Source of the DNA: Saccharothrix deserti
GTDB taxonomy: Bacteria > Actinomycetota > Actinomycetes > Mycobacteriales > Pseudonocardiaceae
DNA length: 64,000 nt
Direction: 5' to 3'
Assembly (NCBI RefSeq): GCF_009769385.1
Contig: NZ_ML775962.1
Location: forward strand, 1 to 64,000
The position numbers and the translations under genes are program-made. This document shows, piece by piece, positions 1 to 7,924 of the stretch (positions are counted from its first letter, which is position 1; each line of letters opens with the position of its first letter). The notes under the pieces were generated by a model. The model had not been told where the DNA came from and made no database searches. It saw nothing but the letters and a program-made list of their open reading frames with translations.

Positions 1-96
1 GAAGCCCACACCGCCGCACACGCCGGTCTGGAACGCGTCGGCAGCAGCTACCAACTGTGCTTCAACTTCCTCGACCACACCGGCCTCCGCTTATGA
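1..96 (+). CDS. 3' fragment of an unidentified gene
   Basis: An open frame enters from the left edge and ends at TGA after 31 codons. The last sense codon is TTA, rare in this genome. The visible peptide has an aromatic/hydrophobic stretch (Tyr-Gln-Leu-Cys-Phe-Asn-Phe-Leu-Asp) that I cannot assign to a family. It overlaps the 3' end of the convergent minus-strand gene by 49 bases, so one of the two reading frames may be spurious near its end. No function can be given. Confidence 0.3.
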   Translation, partial: EAHTAAHAGLERVGSSYQLCFNFLDHTGLRL

Positions 97-485
97 CAGT
101 CCTCACTCAAATACCGAAAGATCTTTAGGTAGGCCCGCCAGTCGCCGACCTCGGTGATGTCCGTCAGCTCCGGGCTGTCCAGGAACGCGTCACGCAGCAC
201 GGTGGCCAACGCGGCGCTCCCGTCCTCCAGCTCGACCACCCCGATCTCCAGCTCCGGCGGTTCGGCGGGCAGCAGGTGGTCGCGCAGCACGGTCAACGGC
301 ACGTCGTACACCTCGCCGACCACGTGTCCCGAGCCGGAGGCGTGCATCGCCGGGAAGCGGTCGCCCACGGAGAAGTAGCGGTACCGGGACGCGCTACGTG
401 CCACACACAGCAGGGGCGTTCCCTGCAACTGGTGGTGAAGCGGGCCGCCGCGCATACCGCCGCCGTTGAGGAAGATCAGCGCCAT
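48..485 (-). CDS. Stand-alone allophanate hydrolase C-terminal-like protein
   Basis: A 145-residue protein. The first 115 or so residues look like the C-terminal domain of allophanate hydrolase (AtzF/DUR1-type): an N-terminal FLNGGGMRGGPL segment, an Arg-Tyr-Arg-Tyr-Phe strand, a Gly-Glu-Val-Tyr-Asp-Val-Pro segment and a LLPAEPPELE segment, ending near Asp-Trp-Arg-Ala-Tyr-Leu. The amidase half of the enzyme is absent. In this family the domain acts on allophanate/N-carboxyurea-type compounds; the reaction of the free-standing version is not established here. The start is supported by AGGAGG 7 bases upstream. It is the most distal gene of the purine-catabolism run, fitting a urea/ureide end-step, which is inference. 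The last 25 residues are atypical and basic and overlap another frame. Confidence 0.7.
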   Translation of the reverse strand: MALIFLNGGGMRGGPLHHQLQGTPLLCVARSASRYRYFSVGDRFPAMHASGSGHVVGEVYDVPLTVLRDHLLPAEPPELEIGVVELEDGSAALATVLRDAFLDSPELTDITEVGDWRAYLKIFRYLSEDCHKRRPVWSRKLKHSW

Positions 486-599
486 CGCGTGCCTCCTTTG
501 TCGGGAACCTGTCCACAGCCGCCGGAGTTATCCACAATCGGCGAAGAAGTTGGTGCGGAGTATGGAAATTCCACCGAACCTGTGCTCATGACCAACGAC

Positions 600-2024
600 C
601 TAGCGCAGGACCGCGGTGACGCCTTCGACCCCGAAGTAGAGGACGAACAGCACCGCGATCACGGTCATCAGCCAGCCGACCGAGCGCCACTGGCCCTTGC
701 AGATCTTGATCACCACGTACGACACGAGCCCCGCGCCGATGCCGTTGGTGATCGAGTAGGTGAACGGGATCACGGCCGCGGTGAGGAACACCGGGATCGT
801 GTAATCCGTGTCGTGCCAGGGGATCCGCCGGCACTGCGCCATCATCAGCCCGCCGATCACCACGAGCGCGGGCGCGGCGGCCTGTGCGGGCACCACCGCC
901 GCGAGCGGGGTGAAGAACAGGGTCGCGGTGAGCATCGCGCCGGTCACCACGCCGGCCAGTCCGGTCCGGGCGCCCTCGCCGACGCCGGCGGCCGATTCGA
1001 GGAACACCGTGTTGGGCGACGACCCGGTGACACCGCCCGCGACCGCGCCGAACCCGTCGACGAGCAGGATCCTGCCCATGCCGGGCACCTTGCCGTCCCG
1101 GGTGAGCCCGGCCTCGTCGGAGACGGACGTGATGGTGCCCATGGCGTCGAAGAACCCGGACAGCACCAGCGTGAACAGGAACACCGTCGCGGTGATCGCG
1201 CCCGCCGAGGCGAACCCGCCGAACAGGTCGACCGAGCCGAACAGGCCGAAGTCCGGCGCCGCCACCAGCGAGTCGGGCACGGTGGGCGTCACCAGGCCCC
1301 AGCCGGACACGTCGAACACCGCGTTCACCACCACGGCCAGCAGGGTGGCCACCGCGATGCTGATCAGCACCGCACCCGGTACCCCGCGTGCCATCAGCAC
1401 GATCATCAGCAGCAACCCGACGCAGAACACCGCGATCGGCCAGCCGACCAGGTGCCCGTCCAGCCCCATCCGGACCGGCACGGTGGAGCCGGCCGCGTCC
1501 GGAGTCCGGGTCACGAACCCGGCGCTGACCAGGCCGACCAGCGCGATGTAGAGGCCGATGCCGATGGTGATGGCGGTCTTCAACGGGCCGGGGATGGCGT
1601 TGATGATCCGTTCCCGCACCCCGGACGCGGCCAGCACGACGATGCACAGGCCTTCCAGCACCACGAGCCCGAACGCCTGCGCCCACGTCATGGTCGGCGC
1701 GAGCTGGAACGCGACCACGCCGTTCACACCGAGGCCCGCAGCCAACGCCAACGGCGCGTTGCCGACGACACCCATGAGGATCGTCATCACACCCGCGGCC
1801 AGCGCGGTCGCCGTGGTGACCTGTTCGACGGTGAGGCGCGCGCCGGTGATGTCGGCCGACGCGCCCAGGATCAACGGGTTGAGCAATACGATGTACGACA
1901 TCGCCACGAAGGTGGTGATACCGCCGCGCACTTCCCGGCCTGTGGTGCTGCCGCGTTCGCTGACGCGGAAGAACCGGTCGAGTTGTGTGATCCGCGTGGG
2001 GATGTCATCCCTGAGCTGGGTCAT
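600..2024 (-). CDS. NCS2-family purine permease (AzgA-like)
   Basis: 474 residues with about twelve hydrophobic segments, the length usual for the AzgA branch of NCS2 nucleobase transporters (adenine/guanine/hypoxanthine:H+ symport at the plasma membrane). The family-typical start is visible: Leu-Asp-Arg-Phe-Phe-x-Val, then GREVRGGITTFVAMSYI, then the GLGVNGVVAFQL helix. GGAAGGA lies 6 bases before the ATG. It follows the guanine-deaminase-like gene on the same strand with a gap of 207 bases, so it may have its own promoter as well as read-through from the xanthine-dehydrogenase genes. The context says purine import for catabolism. Confidence 0.88.
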   Translation of the reverse strand: MTQLRDDIPTRITQLDRFFRVSERGSTTGREVRGGITTFVAMSYIVLLNPLILGASADITGARLTVEQVTTATALAAGVMTILMGVVGNAPLALAAGLGVNGVVAFQLAPTMTWAQAFGLVVLEGLCIVVLAASGVRERIINAIPGPLKTAITIGIGLYIALVGLVSAGFVTRTPDAAGSTVPVRMGLDGHLVGWPIAVFCVGLLLMIVLMARGVPGAVLISIAVATLLAVVVNAVFDVSGWGLVTPTVPDSLVAAPDFGLFGSVDLFGGFASAGAITATVFLFTLVLSGFFDAMGTITSVSDEAGLTRDGKVPGMGRILLVDGFGAVAGGVTGSSPNTVFLESAAGVGEGARTGLAGVVTGAMLTATLFFTPLAAVVPAQAAAPALVVIGGLMMAQCRRIPWHDTDYTIPVFLTAAVIPFTYSITNGIGAGLVSYVVIKICKGQWRSVGWLMTVIAVLFVLYFGVEGVTAVLR

Positions 2025-2182
2025 GACGTCCTTCCCATGCCGGTGGGCGCGTTCGGCGGGGCGAAGCCGGCAAGCACGGCCCCGCCGAACGCGTTTGAGT
2101 CGGTGTTCTCGGTGCTCCGGTCAGCACCCGCGGCTCGTGGCCGCTCCGCTGTCGCTCCTCTGCCGCGGTTCCGTCGTCCGCC

Positions 2183-2217
2183 GGGATTCGGCGGTCTGCG
2201 GGGATTCGGCGGTCTGC
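2183..2217. repeat. Tandem 17-mer in the guaD-permease gap
   Basis: Two identical copies of GGGATTCGGCGGTCTGC, with an 18-base period, lie at 2183-2199 and 2201-2217, just downstream of the guanine-deaminase-like gene and upstream of the permease. Together with flanking CCGCC the region can fold, so it could be an operator, an RNA structure between two cistrons or a neutral duplication. Confidence 0.5.
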
Positions 2218-2231
2218 TCGGGTTCCTCCGG

Positions 2232-2714
2232 CTAGTAGTCGACGCGGTCGGTCCGGGACAGCCACGCGGTGAACGGCGCGTTGTCCTCGCCGGTGGAGAT
2301 CTGGTGCACCGGCAGGCTCCACGTCTCGCGCGGCCGGCCGAACAGCTCGTAGAACTCGCGGTCGTCGAACCCGGCCGCGGCGGCGTCGTGCCGGTCGGCG
2401 GCGTAGACGACGCGGTCCACCCGCGCCCAGAGCGCGGCGGACAGGCACAGTGGGCACGGCTCGCACGACGACACCAGCACGCAGCCGGTGAGCCGGAAGT
2501 CGCCGACGGCCTGGCAGGCCGCGCGGATGGCGACGACCTCGGCGTGCGCGGTCGGGTCGAGCGTCGGGGTGACCTGGTTGGTGCCGGTGGCGATCACCTC
2601 GCCGGCGCGGATGATCACCGCGCCGAACGGGCCGCCACCTGCGGCGACGTTGCGGGTGGCGAGGTCGATCGACTCGCGCAGCCAGGCGTGGTCGGGGGAG
2701 ACGGATGTGGTCAT
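2232..2714 (-). CDS. guaD: Guanine deaminase-like cytidine-deaminase-fold enzyme
   Basis: A 160-residue CDA-superfamily deaminase. Zinc ligands are visible: His57 with the catalytic Glu59 (HAEV), and Cys87/Cys90 in the PCPLC motif. The length and the Phe-Gly-Ala-Val start of the fold match bacterial GuaD/nucleoside deaminases, which convert guanine to xanthine. I start it at the Met with GAGGAG 6 bases upstream; a longer frame to 2768 has no such site and adds unrelated residues. Its position directly after the molybdenum subunit of a xanthine dehydrogenase supports guanine over cytosine or tRNA as substrate. Confidence 0.82.
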   Translation of the reverse strand: MTTSVSPDHAWLRESIDLATRNVAAGGGPFGAVIIRAGEVIATGTNQVTPTLDPTAHAEVVAIRAACQAVGDFRLTGCVLVSSCEPCPLCLSAALWARVDRVVYAADRHDAAAAGFDDREFYELFGRPRETWSLPVHQISTGEDNAPFTAWLSRTDRVDY

Positions 2715-2795
2715 GGTGTGCTCCTCAGGGCGCGCGCCCAGTCCCGAATGACACTGTCGCCACGGCAAGCGTGGCGCGGGTCGCCGGCGCGGGGA

Positions 2796-5021
2796 TCAGG
2801 TGCCGGTGATGTGTTCCGGTCGCACGGGCACGCGGGTCAGGGCGAGGCCGGTGGCGGCGCGGATGGCCGCGACGATGGCCGGGGTGGACGAGATGGTGGG
2901 TGGTTCACCGACGCCGCGCACACCGTAGGGCGCGTTCGGGTCGGCGAGTTCCAGCACGTCGATGCTCATGGGCGGCATGTCGAGCACGGTGGGGATCAGG
3001 TAGTCGGTGAACGACGGGTTGCGCACCTTGCCGCCCGCGGTCTGGATCTCCTCCATCACCGCGAGCCCGAGGCCCTGCGCCGAACCGCCCTGGATCTGGC
3101 CCAGCACAGCCTGCGGGTTGAGCGCCTTGCCGACGTCCTGCGCGCAGTCCAGCTCGACCACCTTCACCAGGCCCAGCTCCACGTCCACGTCGACCACGGC
3201 GCGGTGCGCGGCGAACCCGTACTGCACGTGCGCGTTGCCCTGCCCGGTCTCCGGGTCGATCGGCTCGGTGGCCCGGTGCCGCCACTCGACGGTCTCGTCG
3301 ATCACCTCGTCACCCAGCAGTTCGACGAGGTCCACGGCGGACGGATCACGGCCGCCGGCGAGTTTGGCCAGCTTCTCCCGCACGGCCGCGCAGGCGGCCT
3401 TCACCGCGCCGCCGGTCACGTAGGTCTGCCGGGAGGCGGAGGTGGAGCCGCCGTTGCCGATGCTGGTGTCCATCGGCAGGATCGTCACCCGCTCCACGCC
3501 CAACTCGGTGCGCACGATCTGCTGCATGATCGTCACCAGGCCCTGGCCGACCTCGGCCGCCGCGGTGTGCGCCAACGCGGCCGGCTCGCCGTTGATGACC
3601 TGCAACCGGACGCGGGCGGTGGAGTAGTCGTCGTAGCCCTCGGAGAAGCAGATGTTCTTGATGCCGACCGCGTAACCGACACCGCGCACGACACCTTCGC
3701 CGTGGGTGGTGTTGGAGACGCCACCGGGCATGTCCCGCAGGTCCACCACGGTCGACAGCGGCGGCATCGGCTTGTCCTTGACCAGCTTCAGCAGCTGCGC
3801 GACCGGGGCGGCCGAGTCGACCACCTGGCCGGTCGGCATGACCGAGCCCTCGCTCATCGCGTTGACGATCCGCACGTCCACCGGGTCCATGCCCAGTGCC
3901 TCGGCGAGCTTGTCCATCTGGGACTCGTAGGCGAAACCCGCCTGCACCGCGCCGAACCCGCGCATCGCGCCGCACGGCGGGTTGTTCGTGTAGACGCCCC
4001 AGCAGTCGACGGTCACGTTGTCCACGTCGTAGGGGCCGATGCCGAGCGTCGCCGCGTTCGCCACCACAGCGCCGGTGCTGGAGGCGTACGCGCCGCCGTC
4101 GAGGTAGATCCGCGCCTTGACGTACACGAGCTTGCCGGTGTGGTCCGCGCCGTGCTCGTAGTACAGCACCGCCGGGTGCCGGTGCACGTGGCCGTAGAAC
4201 GACTCCTCGCGGTTGTAGACCATCTTGGTCGGCTTGCCGGTGTGCAGTGCCAGCAGGCAGGCGTGCACCTGCATGGACAGGTCCTCGCGCCCGCCGAACG
4301 CGCCGCCGACACCGGACAGCGTCAGCCGAACCTGCTCCAACGGCCGACCCAGGGCGGCCGCGACCTGGCCCTGGTCGACGTGCAGCCACTGGGTGGCGAT
4401 GTAGAGGTCGACACCGCCCTCCTCGTCGGGCACGGCCAAGCCGGACTCGGGACCGAGGAACGCCTGGTCCTGCATGCCGACCTCGTACCGGCCGGTGACC
4501 ACGACCTCGGCTTCCGCGTGCTGGTCGCCGCGCCGGACCGGCACGTGCCGCACGAGGTTGCCGCCGGGGTGCAGCGGCGTGTCGTCGACCGCCGTCTCCA
4601 TGTCCACGACGGGGGTGAGCACTTCGTACTCGACCTTGATGCGCTTCATGGCGCGCTGCGCGGTCTCCGGGTGGTCCGCGCCGACCAGGGCGACCGGTTC
4701 GCCCTGGTAGCGCACCACGTCCTCGGCGAGCACGGGCTGGTCCTTGTGCTCCAGGCCGTACCGGTTCTGCCCCGGTACGTCCTGGTGGGTGAGGACGGCG
4801 TACACGCCGGGTACCTGCAACGCCTCGGTCAGGTCGATCGAGACGATCCGCGCGTACGGGTGCGGGCTGCGCAGGGTCGCGCCCCAGATCATGTCCTCGT
4901 GCCACAGGTCCGAGGCGTAGGCGAACTCGCCGCGCACCTTGAGGTTCCCGTCGGGCCGCTGCGGGCTGGAGCCGATGCCACCGGACACGGCGGAGGTGAG
5001 TTCGGCGGGCGTGAGGCTCAT
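2796..5021 (-). CDS. Xanthine dehydrogenase-type molybdopterin-binding subunit
   Basis: 741 residues, the usual size of the large Mo-cofactor subunit of three-subunit xanthine dehydrogenases. Features seen include an N-terminal KVRGEFAYASDL (a/b hammerhead), an internal GGAFGGRED molybdopterin-contact loop, a GAMRGFGAVQ loop, an EVGQGLVTIMQQI segment and the C-terminal GVRGVGEPPTISSTPAI with the Glu expected to be the catalytic base. It oxidises hypoxanthine/xanthine towards urate with electrons passing to the 2Fe-2S and FAD subunits encoded upstream. The start at 5021 gives an ATGA overlap with the preceding amidohydrolase gene and has GAAGGGGA 8 bases before it. Confidence 0.9.
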   Translation of the reverse strand: MSLTPAELTSAVSGGIGSSPQRPDGNLKVRGEFAYASDLWHEDMIWGATLRSPHPYARIVSIDLTEALQVPGVYAVLTHQDVPGQNRYGLEHKDQPVLAEDVVRYQGEPVALVGADHPETAQRAMKRIKVEYEVLTPVVDMETAVDDTPLHPGGNLVRHVPVRRGDQHAEAEVVVTGRYEVGMQDQAFLGPESGLAVPDEEGGVDLYIATQWLHVDQGQVAAALGRPLEQVRLTLSGVGGAFGGREDLSMQVHACLLALHTGKPTKMVYNREESFYGHVHRHPAVLYYEHGADHTGKLVYVKARIYLDGGAYASSTGAVVANAATLGIGPYDVDNVTVDCWGVYTNNPPCGAMRGFGAVQAGFAYESQMDKLAEALGMDPVDVRIVNAMSEGSVMPTGQVVDSAAPVAQLLKLVKDKPMPPLSTVVDLRDMPGGVSNTTHGEGVVRGVGYAVGIKNICFSEGYDDYSTARVRLQVINGEPAALAHTAAAEVGQGLVTIMQQIVRTELGVERVTILPMDTSIGNGGSTSASRQTYVTGGAVKAACAAVREKLAKLAGGRDPSAVDLVELLGDEVIDETVEWRHRATEPIDPETGQGNAHVQYGFAAHRAVVDVDVELGLVKVVELDCAQDVGKALNPQAVLGQIQGGSAQGLGLAVMEEIQTAGGKVRNPSFTDYLIPTVLDMPPMSIDVLELADPNAPYGVRGVGEPPTISSTPAIVAAIRAATGLALTRVPVRPEHITGT

Positions 5022-6373
5022 CGCGTCCCCTTCAGTCGCTTGGCGGCGGCGCGCAGGTCGCGCGCGAGGTCGGTTTCGGAGGCGGTGCGCAGCTCGCCGT
5101 CGTCCACCACGGTCCGGCCGCCCACCAGCAGGAGCTTGAGCCTGGGCTGCGGTCCGAGGACCAGGGCGGCCACCGGGTCGTCGATGCCCGCGTGGTCCAG
5201 GCCGTCCAGCCGCCACACGGCCAGGTCGGCGAGCTTGCCCGGCTCGATCGAGCCGATCTCCCGATCACGCCCGAGGCAGCGCGCGCCGCCCATGGTGCCC
5301 AGCCACAGCGCCTGGCGGACGTCCATCGCCTTGGGGCCGCCGCCCTGGCGGGCTTGCAGCAGGGCCTGGTGCAGCTCCTCGACCATCCCGCAGGACTCGT
5401 TGGACGCCGCGCCGTCCACGCCGAGGCCGACCGGCGCGCCCGCGTCGAGCAGGTCGCGGACCGGGGCGATGCCGGTGCCCAGCCGGCCGTTCGACGTGGG
5501 GCAGTGCGCACTCCCGGTGCCGGTGGCGCCCAGCCGCTTCACCGCATCGGGCGACAGGTGCACGGTGTGCGCGAGCCACACGTCGTCACCGAGCCAGCCG
5601 AGGCGTTCGGCGTACTCGGTGGGCGTGCAGCCGAACTCGGCCTGGCACTGGTCCTCCTCGTCGACGGTCTCGGCGAGGTGGGTGTGCAGCCGGACGCCCT
5701 TGGCGCGGGCCAGTTCCGCCGCGCCGATCATCAACTCGGGGCTGACGGAGAACGGCGAGCACGGCCCGACGGCCACCTGGATCACCGCGTCCGGGCTCGT
5801 GTCGTGGTGGTCGTTGACAGCCTGTTCGGTGGCGATGAGCGCGGCTTCGGTGTCCTCGACCAGGTTGTCCGGCGGGAGGCCGCCGTGCGACCGGCCGCGG
5901 TCCATCGAGCCGCGGATGGCGTGCAGGCGGATGCCGATGCGCTTCCCGGCGCTGACCAGGGCCTCGAACTGGTCGCCGCCCTCGCGCGGGTAGACGTAGT
6001 GGTGGTCGGCGGCGGTCGTGCACCCGGTGGTCGCGAGCCTCGCCAGTCCGGCTGAGGCCGCCGAGTGCGTGATCTCGGCGTCCAGGCCGCGCCACACCGG
6101 GTACAGCGTGGTCAGCCACTCGAACAGGGTGGCGTCCTGGGCGATGCCACGGGTGGCCCACTGGTAGAGGTGGTGGTGGGTGTTGATCAAACCGGGGGTG
6201 ACCAGGCAGCCGCTGCCGTCGATCCAGGTGTGTGGGCCGTTCGGCCTGGGCGCCTGGCCGGAGCCGACCGCGGTGATCCGGCCGTCTTCGATGACGACGT
6301 GGCCGAACGCGTGTTCGGTGCCCGCGGCGTCCACCGTGGCGACCGCGACGCCGTCGAGGATCGTCGGGGTCAT
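5018..6373 (-). CDS. 8-oxoguanine deaminase-like amidohydrolase
   Basis: 451 residues of the metal-dependent amidohydrolase (TRZ/ATZ) family. The metal-binding HxH is His66/His68 in an Asn-Thr-His-His-His-Leu run; later conserved elements are HTHLAET, AHTVHLS and GLGVDGAASNES with the metal-contacting Asp. The overall arrangement (N-terminal small beta domain, Trp-Ala-Thr-Arg-Gly segment after the HxH) fits 8-oxoguanine deaminases, which release 8-oxo-xanthine (urate) and ammonia. It overlaps the 2Fe-2S gene upstream and the Mo-subunit gene downstream by 4 bases each, so it is translated with the dehydrogenase subunits. Guanine or another deaminated heterocycle cannot be excluded as substrate. 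Confidence 0.82.
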   Translation of the reverse strand: MTPTILDGVAVATVDAAGTEHAFGHVVIEDGRITAVGSGQAPRPNGPHTWIDGSGCLVTPGLINTHHHLYQWATRGIAQDATLFEWLTTLYPVWRGLDAEITHSAASAGLARLATTGCTTAADHHYVYPREGGDQFEALVSAGKRIGIRLHAIRGSMDRGRSHGGLPPDNLVEDTEAALIATEQAVNDHHDTSPDAVIQVAVGPCSPFSVSPELMIGAAELARAKGVRLHTHLAETVDEEDQCQAEFGCTPTEYAERLGWLGDDVWLAHTVHLSPDAVKRLGATGTGSAHCPTSNGRLGTGIAPVRDLLDAGAPVGLGVDGAASNESCGMVEELHQALLQARQGGGPKAMDVRQALWLGTMGGARCLGRDREIGSIEPGKLADLAVWRLDGLDHAGIDDPVAALVLGPQPRLKLLLVGGRTVVDDGELRTASETDLARDLRAAAKRLKGTR

Positions 6374-6858
6374 CGGTTCCCGCTCTCCTGGGGCGCTGCC
6401 TTCCGGGTGGCCGCCAGGCGCACCGCGTCCAGGATCTTCTCGTAGCCGGTGCAGCGGCACAGGTTCCCGGCCAGCGCCTCGCGGATCTCCGGGTCGCTGG
6501 GCTGCGGCACCCGGTCGAGCAGGTCGTGCGCGGCGACCACGAGACCGGGCGTGCAGAACCCGCACTGCACCGCGCCCGCCTCCACGAACGCCTCCTGGAC
6601 GGGGTCGAGCCGATCGCCGTCGGCCAACCCTTCCACCGTCCGCACCTCGCGGTCCTGCACCTGGCCCGCGGCCACCAGACAGGAGCACACCGGCGTGTTG
6701 TCCAGGTAGACCGTGCACGAACCGCACTCGCCCTGCTCGCAGGCGTTCTTGGAACCCGGCAGCCCCAGCCGCTCGCGCAGCAGGAACAGCAGGCTCTCGC
6801 CCTCCCAGACGTCGTCGGCCTGCCGCGGCTCGCCGTTCACCGTCACGTTCACGCGCAT
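6370..6858 (-). CDS. Xanthine dehydrogenase-type 2Fe-2S subunit
   Basis: A 162-residue ferredoxin-like subunit with both clusters intact: Cys40, Cys45, Cys48 and Cys60 (plant-type cluster) and Cys99, Cys102, Cys134 and Cys136 (helical domain; FCTPG and NLCRCTGYE motifs). It carries electrons between the Mo and FAD subunits. The start at 6858 lies 2 bases after the FAD-subunit stop, consistent with coupling; its own stop overlaps the ATG of the amidohydrolase. Confidence 0.92.
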   Translation of the reverse strand: MRVNVTVNGEPRQADDVWEGESLLFLLRERLGLPGSKNACEQGECGSCTVYLDNTPVCSCLVAAGQVQDREVRTVEGLADGDRLDPVQEAFVEAGAVQCGFCTPGLVVAAHDLLDRVPQPSDPEIREALAGNLCRCTGYEKILDAVRLAATRKAAPQESGNR

Positions 6859-6860
6859 GC

Positions 6861-7733
6861 TCAGGCCACCTTCCCGGAGTAGTCCTGCCAGGCCCAACCG
6901 AGCGTTCGGCGCGCCAGCACGGAGAGGGCGTGCTTGCGGTACGCGGCCGAGCCGCGCACGTCGTCGATGGGGCTCGCGGCCTCGGCGACCAGTTCGCCGA
7001 ACCGCCGTTTCACCGAGTCCAGCAGCGGTTTCGGCGACTCCCACTGGTTCGTGGAGGTCAGTTCGGCGGACAGGAACTCCTCGGCGGCCGACGCCCGGCG
7101 CGGCGTGGGCGCGGCGCTGCCGACCGCCGCGCCGACCCGGTTCTGCGCGGGGTGCAGGGCGACGGCGAACGAGCACACCGCGATCACCATGGCGTTGCGC
7201 GTGCCGACCTTGGAGAACTGCTGCGGCGCCCGCGTGGCCGGCACGCGGACCGCCGTGATCAGTTCGTCCGGCTCCAACGCGTGGCGCTTCACGCCCAGGT
7301 AGAAGTCGGTGGCCGGGATGAGCCGGGTGCCCCTGGTGGAGGCTGCCTCCACGGTGGCGCCCGCGGCGAGCAGCACCGGGTGCGTGTCACCGGCGGGTGA
7401 GGCGGCGCCGAGGTTGCCGCCGACCGTGCCGCGGTTGCGGATCTGCGGTGAGCCGACCGTGCGGGAGGCCATCGCCAACCCGGGCAAACGCTCGCCCAAC
7501 TCCTCGATGATCCGCGTGTACGGCACGCCGGCCCCGATGCGCACGGTGCCGTCGTCCGCGTCCCAGGAGCGGAGTTCGGCGATCCGGGTCAGGTCGAGCA
7601 GCGCGGCGGGACGGCGGTGGTCGAAGTTCAACTCCACCATCACGTCGGTGCCGCCGGCGATGGGCACGGCGTCCGGGCGCTGCGCTTTGAGGGTCAGCGC
7701 CTCGGCGAGGGTGTCGGGGCGGAGGAAATCCAT
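6861..7733 (-). CDS. Xanthine dehydrogenase-type FAD-binding subunit
   Basis: 290 residues, standard length for the medium (FAD/CoxM-type) subunit. It has the PIAGGTDVMVEL pyrophosphate loop near residue 25, the IRNRGTVGGNLGAASPAGD flavin loop in the middle and a C-terminal CO-dehydrogenase flavoprotein domain. It passes electrons to NAD or another acceptor. It is the first gene of the minus-strand purine operon; the 191-base gap upstream is shared with the divergent PucR-type gene. Confidence 0.92.
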   Translation of the reverse strand: MDFLRPDTLAEALTLKAQRPDAVPIAGGTDVMVELNFDHRRPAALLDLTRIAELRSWDADDGTVRIGAGVPYTRIIEELGERLPGLAMASRTVGSPQIRNRGTVGGNLGAASPAGDTHPVLLAAGATVEAASTRGTRLIPATDFYLGVKRHALEPDELITAVRVPATRAPQQFSKVGTRNAMVIAVCSFAVALHPAQNRVGAAVGSAAPTPRRASAAEEFLSAELTSTNQWESPKPLLDSVKRRFGELVAEAASPIDDVRGSAAYRKHALSVLARRTLGWAWQDYSGKVA

Positions 7734-7924
7734 CAGCTACCTCGGTGGGGGTGCGCGGTGTGCGAGCCGGTACGCGGTGTGTGAGCCAGTACACAGAGCA
7801 TGGCGGGTGATCGGCTACGGCCGCGGCGCATGAATCCCAGGCTCCTACAGCGAGTGGATTTGTGCTTTCCTACAAACACGATCGGGCGAAGGTAAACCGC
7901 TGAGATGACGTTGAGGAGGCGCGT
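7734..7924. promoter_or_regulatory. Divergent regulatory region of purine operon and PucR gene
   Basis: The gap contains a near-perfect tandem 19-mer, GCGGTGTGCGAGCCGGTAC at 7755-7773 and GCGGTGTGTGAGCCAGTAC at 7774-7792 (17/19 identical), located 22-60 bases upstream of the FAD-subunit start. A short dyad TTTGT-N8-ACAAA lies at 7859-7876, nearer the regulator start. These are the best operator candidates for the adjacent PucR-family protein. GAGGAGG precedes the GTG of the regulator. Confidence 0.5.

Noticed and set aside
276-5993. A 1905-codon plus-strand open frame
   Set aside because: It is the antisense shadow of the purine operon; composition is Arg/His/Gly-rich with no domains, while the minus strand has complete enzyme motifs.
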